Part shown: in pieces, positions 57,298 to 64,000 of the stretch
How positions within the stretch are numbered: the stretch's first letter is position 1
Layout of the letters: each line of letters starts with the position of its first letter
NCBI GenBank assembly: GCA_930367205.1
Contig: OV884014.1
Location: forward strand, 113,441,153-113,505,152
Source of the DNA: Acanthosoma haemorrhoidale
Taxonomy: Eukaryota > Arthropoda > Insecta > Hemiptera > Acanthosomatidae
Direction: 5' to 3'
DNA length: 64,000 nucleotides
Notes under the pieces: model-generated
Told to the model about the DNA's origin: nothing
Seen by the model: the letters and a program-made list of their open reading frames with translations, nothing else
The model's database searches: none
Position numbers and translations under genes: made by a program

Positions 57298-57760
57298 TCT
57301 ATATAAATTATTATGAAATGTTATTTAGATTCTTATTTTTTGGTTGGGGAACTTTATGATACAGTTTTGGTGATTTATACCAGCGTTATTGCCGGAGTTA
57401 AAAGTATGAAAATGTCATCTTTGTTTTGATGTTTTATGAAGCCAAGTCTTCAAAGATCCCAATCATCCCCAGTATGTGGACTCATGGAAAACACTTGAGA
57501 CCTTGAGAGAAGTAGATATGCCAAGCCCAAGAGGTAGAAAAAAAGCTTGAAAGAAACCCGCCATTACAAGTTACATTAAAAAACACAGCCCTCATTTCAT
57601 TAATTGGCCGGATACCCGGAAAATTACTTTTTTTATAAGAATTAACGATAATGTTAGGAAATTTTATAAAGCCGTAAGGGATTATTTAACTAAGGGGAAA
57701 AAGTTGTATAATTTGGAATTACAGTAAGCCAATTTAGTTAAGTTACGTATAAAATAAACA

Positions 57761-58690
57761 AAGGTTATCCCAGAATTAACACAAGATTTGAATCTGCCGC
57801 CATTTGTACAGTAAAGTGCTGGCAACACTAAAAAAAAACAATTTGACAGCTGACAGTTTAGGGTTAGTAGAAATGGAGCGTTACACGATAGAACAACTTG
57901 TCTTTATTGTTGAACATTATCTCAAAAATAATGAAAGTTTGGCGGCAAAGTTCGAAAATTTGATACAAAATATGGTCGGAATAGTGTTTTGACTTCATCA
58001 ACTGTGAAGAGATTAATTGACAAATTTAGGGAGACTGGATCAGTTGGAGACACTAAACACACTGGTCGTCCAAAAACAAGCCGTTCAAATGTCAATATCG
58101 AAGCAGTGCGTGAGAGTGTTGTTGAAAATCCAGGAACATCAATTCGGCGTCGTAGGCAAGAATTGCAAATTTCAAGAAGCTCTCCACAGCTTATACTCAT
58201 TAATGATCTGGGTCTCCATGCTTACGAAATTCAGTTAACACAACAATTGAAGCCTAATGACCATACACAGCGAAAAGAGTTCGTTGAATGGATCATTGAA
58301 CACCATTTGATCAAGCTGATTTTTCGAGAAAAATTATCCTAAACTATGAACATTATCACCTTGATGGCTTTGTTAATCGACAAATTGTGGCATGTGATTG
58401 TCAAAAAACAAATGCATTCACAACGTGTCACTGTTTGGTGTGGACTTTGGGTTGGAGGCATCTTTGGACCATTCATTTTTGAAAATGAGGCTGGTCAAGC
58501 AGTGACTGTTACTGGTGCTCAATATCGCGACATGATAACACAGTTCTTTGTGTCGAAATCGGATGATATTGATGTGGCCAATATGTGGTTTCAACAAGAT
58601 GGTGCCACATGTAATACAGCCCATGAAACAATCCCAATACTGCATGAGACATTTCCAGGTCGTGTACTCTCTTGTTTAGGTTTAAAGATA
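57761..58690 (+). pseudogene. Tc/mariner-type element, 3'-truncated copy
   Basis: Left TIR 'aaggttatcccagaattaac' at 57761 (two substitutions from the 21-kb copy). MERYTIEQLVFIVEHYLKNN, STVKRLIDKFRETGSVGDT, TGRPKTSRSNVNIEAVRESV, then frame changes. WCGLWVGGIFGPFIFENEAG, TGAQYRDMITQFFV and MWFQQDGATCNTAHETIPIL (middle catalytic Asp) follow, and it ends near FPGRVLSC at about 58680. The DLTPLDFF block and right TIR are missing. It preserves the QDGA block that is damaged at 22.1 kb. Confidence 0.9.
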
Positions 58691-58884
58691 TTCATATGAC
58701 ATGTTAGTTGTGTAACAATGAACACTCAGCTGACTTTATGCCAAATTCCAGTTTTGTCTTCACGCAACTTTATTTATTAATCACATCTGATTATCACTGC
58801 TATTATCAAGTGCTCAAAATGTTGCTAGCCCACACTGACAGGCTATTAGCAATACAAACTCGTGGGAAGAAAAAATTAGACTTT

Positions 58885-59155
58885 AAATTTACAGGTAATT
58901 ATATATAATTATAGATCCTCAGGCGAATCTATTTACAAATTATTTTTGTGTTTCCTATATACACATTATATGCAGGTTTTGTTATTTTATAAAAAATTAT
59001 ATAATGGATTAAACAAGTATAATATTACACATTATACGTGACTGGACTGAACTTACTCTAATAAAGGTGGTGGGGCTCACCTTTTTGATTAAATTTAAAA
59101 CTAACTTACATACTAATTGTTAACCTAATTTTTCCCGGACAGTCTGTTGCCAAGG
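58885..59155 (-). repeat. NLR-C 3' UTR
   Basis: Inverted match of 63540-63800: 'gcgaatctatttacaaatta', 'gtgactggactgaac', 'ggctcacctttttgat' and 'aactaacttaca'. No ORF part. Confidence 0.75.
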
Positions 59156-59405
59156 TTATATCTGCAAACTGGTATTTTACCTGAGACTTCTCTGTATAGA
59201 AATCAAACCATAGAAAGGTCTTGCAAGAAATGATGATAGTAAATGAATTTGTATTTCTTATTAAATGTAAAATTTAATAAATTTGTAGCGATTGTGGGAT
59301 CACTCTAAATTTTTGTATTTGCTCATAAAAAAAACAACAACAACAACATAACAGCTGTGGTTTGTGGCTACACAAAAGAGTAGTAGGCGATGTCGGCCCA
59401 CTTAC

Positions 59406-59438
59406 CGTGTATATACAAGTATTGCACATGTCAGCCAT
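59406..59438 (-). CDS. Possible first coding exon (weak)
   Basis: On the minus strand an ATG in good context (acaacgATGG) opens MADMCNTCIYT, exactly 11 codons, ending at a consensus donor acg|gtaagt. The surroundings (59345-59530) are GC-richer than the neighbourhood. A CCAAT-rich patch lies ~350 bases upstream. No product is recognisable from 11 residues, and chance occurrence is quite possible. Confidence 0.2.
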
Positions 59439-59769
59439 CGTTGTGGGCCACGGCCCACTGCTCATGACATTGACAGGATTCCGTACTTAGTGTGCCCACA
59501 ACCGCCATTAGAGTATTGCGAGAGGCAAGCTTCCTGTCTTTACTGTATGTTACACTTAACTAGTAAAAATAACTAGGGAGCATAGTATCAATCTTACGCC
59601 TTATAAATCAGACTTACACAGCCAACAACTACGTTACCGTACATTTCAACAATTGTTCAATGTCATAAAGAAAAATATGACAGTGAAAAGCTACCGTTAG
59701 AGTCAAACGTCTCAACAATGTATTCAATAGAAGATGAGGGGAATACAAGATATGTGATGTTTTATTCAG

Positions 59770-60085
59770 TCCCGCGGTGCTCACCCTTTTTATTGGCGGG
59801 AGAAAGGAGACGAGGGAGGCGCTGATTGGCGGAATCGGTGGAAATTGCTCGCCAGGCGGCGGCGGCGGGAAAACCAGTTACCGCTCGCGGCAAAAGGAAA
59901 AAAAAGACACGGTGCCATTAGAGACGACGATGGCCCAAAGCCAAATATTATAATGTCTGGAAGGGGCAGGTACTCTTATTGCTCCAGGGCTAGACGGAGG
60001 TCTGCACTTCATGGCGACGTTAGTGGTATTCGGGGGAGGTATTTACTCGACAATCCAGAGGAAACGGCACCATTACTATAACCAC
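59770..60085. promoter_or_regulatory. GC-rich patch with CCAAT and E2F-like words
   Basis: Inside AT-rich DNA this ~300-base patch contains two inverted CCAAT boxes (attgg at 59792-59796 and 59825-59829), 'ttggcgggag' at 59793-59802 and a GGC triplet run near 59856-59868. It also holds a 78-codon Arg-rich plus frame (59845-60081) that I do not recognise. It could be a promoter/CpG-type region or part of a transposon. Confidence 0.3.
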
Positions 60086-60665
60086 GCGACCATTACACGG
60101 GCTATATCACAGAATATTCACGCAGTATATCAGCCTCAAGTTTTTAACTGAAGAAACGTCACAAGTCTAAAATCATCCGTGATTCCTTATTCACAAGATT
60201 AATTTACTAGAATCGAAACTGTATGGTTATCACTTTTAATTACCGGTACATTGAAGGAAGCTGGTGCCCAAAAAGGCCAGAGGTTTGAGTTCTTTTAAGC
60301 ATATATTATTATTTTTAAGGAACAAAAATTTTATTACGTATTGTACGTAGGGAAATGCATTTTTTGTTTAAAACTACGTGTCCAACAGTGATCAAACGTG
60401 AGAAATAGATGAAGGAATATTTGACCGGATGTTGAAGGAACGGAAGTGTAGGAAATATCAGTACTGAAATATTTATAAGTGTCATAAACTATCTACGGTC
60501 TAAAGAAAAATCATTTTTAGAAAAAGACTTCGTGCAGTGAATTTTAAAAGCCTTGTGGTAGAAAATTATTTCCCTTTTTATGACTTTCTGCTTCCATTAC
60601 ATACTGTATTCGTTCAAACTAAGTATATTTATTATAACTATCTAAGGTATGTAATAGTAGTTAGT
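60086..60665. other. Spacer, nothing recognised
   Basis: AT-rich, no motif-bearing frame. Confidence 0.5.
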
Positions 60666-60992
60666 ATACTCTTTATTGGGCTATAATTACAATCTGCCTT
60701 TTATAAGGCAATCAGTAATTGCGATAAACGCTCTCATTCATACCATATTTACAATTCATCATTCACTCACTCATTCATACAATATTTACAGACAGCCCAG
60801 AGACCTCCCAAATCCACATGCGAAGAGAAAGCGGAGTCTTGGGAAGTCCCCCACGCTCCTCCGTTAGCCGCGTCACCGGATACTAGCCAGTGGAGGCTGA
60901 CCAAGAGCGTGAGAGCCACAGACGCTCAGGACATGATTGGAGTAACTGGCCATTGCCAGGACCCCCGCTGTCACGCGTTTATAGCAGGTCAC
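60666..60992 (-). repeat. NLR-A 3' UTR
   Basis: Matches the other copies from 'tacaatctgcctttta' through 'ggaagtcccccacgctcctc' to 'atagcaggtcacg', where it stops at the end of the ORF. Confidence 0.85.
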
Positions 60993-61609
60993 GTGTTATC
61001 GAAACATAGGCCAGAAACTGAGACAGGATTATTTTGAGCCCAACAAACATTAATTCAACAATAATTTCTGTATTTAATGTTACTCTCAACTAGTTGAACA
61101 ACGGTTAATAAGAAACATTTTATCACCAGATGGTATTGGCAATGTGGGCTACCGGGAACACTCTTGGAAATTTATTTTATTTATGTTCACTTTGTTATCT
61201 CATAGTAGTTAGTAGTTAGTAAAGTTTCAACTTAATATGTACTTCACTATTTTGTTAAACAACTCATTTAGTCTGATACAAAATCTGTAACCTGAGAACA
61301 ATTCTGGACCCTTGGTCATACCAAGGCTTACACCTCATAACGTAATAATATTATCTAATACATATCTCATCTCGTGTAGCTATTTGTTTAGGTTGATACA
61401 TTTTTCTAAAAGGTTACTAAATACATTTTAAAATTTATGCCATTATTTTAAGTTATTCCGAAATAATAAAAAAAAATCATAAAAATGTCAATAAGGTAAT
61501 TTTTATTTTTTTTTATAAAGTGAATATCTTTTGTAGCATTGTGTAAGTGTTGATGGTGTAGGAATACATAAATGATTACCCTCAATGCCCAGTCGTTACC
61601 CACATTGTA

Positions 61610-61785
61610 AAGCGAAGGTGAGCCCCATCACTTAGTCCTGTATATTTGTATTTTGACTTTTTAACTTCAAATAGAAAATTGTTATTGTAATCCTACGCTC
61701 CGAATGCAGATGGGTATGCAGCAAGAGGAGAAATTCGTAAATTGTAAAAATGTTAATAAATAAAGGGGCTTTGAAAAAAAACAGT
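61610..61785 (+). repeat. NLR-D 3' UTR
   Basis: 'gcgaaggtgagccccatcac', 'ttagtcctgtatatt', 'agcaagaggagaaatt', 'attgtaaaaatgttaataaa' and a terminal A run. No ORF part. Confidence 0.7.
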
Positions 61786-62254
61786 AGTTACATGGACTCC
61801 AGAACTATGAGAGTAGTTCGGCCGAACCAGTGGATATGAGTAAATATGTTGAATATGCCATTATAACCACCAAAGAGCCCGAAATTTAAACTTAAAAACG
61901 CATAAAAAATTAATAGCGGGTAAAATACTATTTTATTTCTGTTATTTTTAATTAATTATTTATTTGTTTCATTCCTCTCCGCTCGTTTTTTACTCTCAGT
62001 ATCCGATTGGACGTGTTTTTCTAAGTAAGTGATATATTTGTCTTCTACATCCGTTCTCCCTTGAGAAATATCCCGAAGTGATAAAACAAGAAAAGTTGCT
62101 CACATTTATATCTGGCAGTTGGTGCTCTTTCCTTCCTAGACAGCAGGGAGGTCCCGAGGGCATTTCAACATCCATACCTAACTCGAATTAATCTGTTCAC
62201 TTTTCGGATTTGTTTATTTTGTGCAATTCGTCTTCTAGTCAGCCTCTCGCATTT

Positions 62255-62730
62255 ATTAAAGTTTTCATCCCTTCCAAGTTCATGAAATTCCATAGTAGCC
62301 TATCTAACCACTCTAATTTCCTAGAACACTCATTGCACTGCACCACTCATCCCTATAATCCTCATTGGAGACTAAAGTGGCAGTGGCCTGTTATAAATGC
62401 GTGACAGTGGGAGCCCTGGCGATGTCCAGTTTCTCCAACTATGTCCTGGGCGTCTGTGGCTCTCGCGCTCTTCGTCAGCCTCCACTGGCTCGTATCTGGT
62501 GACGTGGCTGATGGAGGAGCGTGTGGGACTTCCCAAGACTACGCTTCTTCTTTCGCATGCGAGCCAGGTGACGAACATGTGGATTTGGGAGGCCTCTGGG
62601 CTTTTTTTAATACTGCATGAATGAGCGAGTCAATGATGAATTGTAAATATGGTATGAATGAGAACATTTATCTCAATTACTTATTGCCTAATAAGGGAGA
62701 TTGTAATTTTAGCACAATAAAGAATAATTT
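62255..62730 (+). pseudogene. NLR-A 3' end
   Basis: The frame gives IPSKFMKFHSSLSNHSNF and HSLHCTTHPYNPHWRLKWQW, with the stop displaced by a small deletion, then the full common 3' UTR to 'attttagcacaataaag'. The upstream end is near 62255. Confidence 0.85.
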
Positions 62731-63177
62731 TTTTATTGACGTTCTGACTCAGTTTAGTGGGAATTGTGTGAAAGCTTTAGTGCTCTCTATTAACACCGAA
62801 TTGACAGGATCTGGTGTTTTGTTTTGTTCCAAAACCACTTATTTTGACGTTCTTTCATTTACAATATTTAGAATTCGTAAGGGAATTAATAAATTAATAT
62901 TTTACCTGTGTGTATTTTATTGAGGTTACGTTTAAAATGGCCTAGAGATTCTATATTGTTTATAATTTTTATTCTTGTAGGTCGTAAAAATAAAGTGTTA
63001 TCTGTGTTTTTTTGGCTTATTGTGTTAATGATTTTCAAAGTTCATTATATGAGGCTATTGTAGCTTATAATTACCTCTTAAACTTCAAACTTTGAGCATA
63101 TTCACTTTTAAAATTCTCACTTTAAAAATATTTTCAGTTCCCGTCAACAATAACAAAGTCAATTTTTTTTTTTTTAA

Positions 63178-63830
63178 ATGGGTTTTTACTGTGCCCATTT
63201 TTTATGGGAACAAGCGCACTTGCTAACTTCACCGAGCCTGTCGCTTCATCTCAAAATGATGATCTATAAATGTGTCCCGCTGTTTACCCACTTGACTAAC
63301 AATACAGCCAAATGTCTCCAACATTTCCAGAATGGGATCATGCGAAAAGTGGTCCGACATACCTCTTTCGAGAGGTTAAAGAACGCTGACCTGCACCCGT
63401 TGCTTGGTTTCTCGTCGGTGTGCGAGTTCGTCCGCCGGAGACACATCAAGTTTTTTGACTCATTGTAGCACCTGACAAACCCAGTGTTTAACACTATGAA
63501 CCCACCACCCCTCCCGCATCGATGGCAACAGACTGTCTGGGAAAAATTAGAATTATTATGTAAGTTAGTTTTAAGTTTGATCAAAAAGGTGAGCCCCATA
63601 TCCTTTATTAGAATCAGTTCAGTCCAGTCACGTATAATGTGTATCATTTTACTTGTTTATTCACTATATAATTTTTATAAAATAACAAAACCTATATATA
63701 ATGTAGTGATGCTACAGGAAATACGAAAATAATTTGTAAATAAATTCGCCTGATGATCTATGATTGTATATAATTATCTGTAAATTTAAAGGGGCTATGA
63801 AGAAAAACAAAATTTGATGTTTTCTGTGTA
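63178..63830 (+). pseudogene. NLR-C jockey-like RT C-terminus and complete 3' UTR
   Basis: The frame at 63205-63465 gives LLTSPSLSLHLKMMIYKCV, PLFTHLTNNTAKCLQHFQNG, KVVRHTSFERLKNADLHPLL and EFVRRRHIKFFDSL, with a stop where close relatives continue HLTNP. The 3' UTR ends 'aatttaaaggggctatga' plus A-rich tail near 63800. This copy defines the NLR-C tail used to recognise 434-589 and 58885-59155. Confidence 0.85.
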
Positions 63831-64000
63831 AAACCTACTGTACTGAATTTCAAATATTAGTGACTGATTCCAGATGTTTAATAATATTTTATTTTTAGTA
63901 CCCTCCCCCCCCCCGTTATAAGTTATAACGAAGTTTTTAGAAAAACCTTCTCATTCCTTCTTTGATTGCAGGTGTATTACGATATAGTTCAAAACACAAA

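Noticed and set aside
59940..60081. MSGRGR- start resembling a histone N-terminus
   Set aside because: The similarity stops after five residues and the rest is not histone-like.

Overview
This window looks like nuclear DNA of an insect, probably a hemipteran. It is AT-rich, genes are split by introns with GT/AG borders, and it is full of short 5'-truncated copies of jockey-like non-LTR retrotransposons, decayed mariner/Tc elements, MITEs, tRNA-derived SINEs and minisatellites. There is no operon, no phage or plasmid module and no CRISPR array. The hemipteran guess rests on recalled similarity of the transposon families and is not proven by the window.

Host genes. The clearest is a lipase of the gastric/lysosomal acid lipase family (plus strand, seven exons, 8719-15552). 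Its frame stays open across all six introns (363 residues), with Ser-Asp-His triad residues visible; only the N-terminal exon(s) are missing. On the minus strand there is one convincing CUB-domain exon (43847-44097). There are also weaker candidates: a terminal coding exon (17440-17602), a possible alternative terminal exon (20584-20683) and a possible first coding exon (59406-59438). They may belong to one long minus-strand gene convergent with the lipase, but I could not find the linking exons.

Layout. 1-1620: a head-to-tail chain of retrotransposon 3' ends. 2625-8095: another retroelement tail, then a large inverted repeat (3300-4690 against 7108-8095), with a transposase-like minus-strand frame in the left arm and a mariner scrap at the matching place in the right arm. 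8719-15552: the lipase, whose intron 2 holds two dead transposon genes and an 84-bp minisatellite touching exon 3. 17.4-19.6 kb: terminal exon and retroelement tails, one with a target-site duplication. 21267-22528: a Tc/mariner-type element with TIRs and TA target sites. 24.2-27.3 kb: a retroelement 5' region, then a diverged ~1-kb direct duplication carrying a 48-bp VNTR. 28-31.4 kb: retroelement tails. 32.7-35.8 kb: a MITE, a truncated Tc fragment and a long-TIR element. 36350-41175: an apparently perfect 2413-bp tandem duplication. 41.3-44.7 kb: a jockey-type RT fragment, the CUB exon and a 40-bp VNTR. 44.7-49.3 kb: diverged direct repeat, retroelement 5' region, a MITE with 43-bp perfect TIRs and a SINE. 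52-64 kb: RT C-terminus, internally deleted mariner, second Tc copy, GC-rich patch and more retroelement tails.

Retroelement names used here are my own. NLR-A ends its ORF in PRRLKRQWPRDLL. NLR-B, NLR-C and NLR-D share an RRxHIKFFD C-terminus but have different 3' UTRs. I see no undescribed multi-gene system. The most unusual features are structural: the 2.4-kb duplication, the transposase-bearing inverted repeat, the poly(A)-to-head retroelement chains, and one retroelement ORF end carried with two unrelated 3' UTRs.
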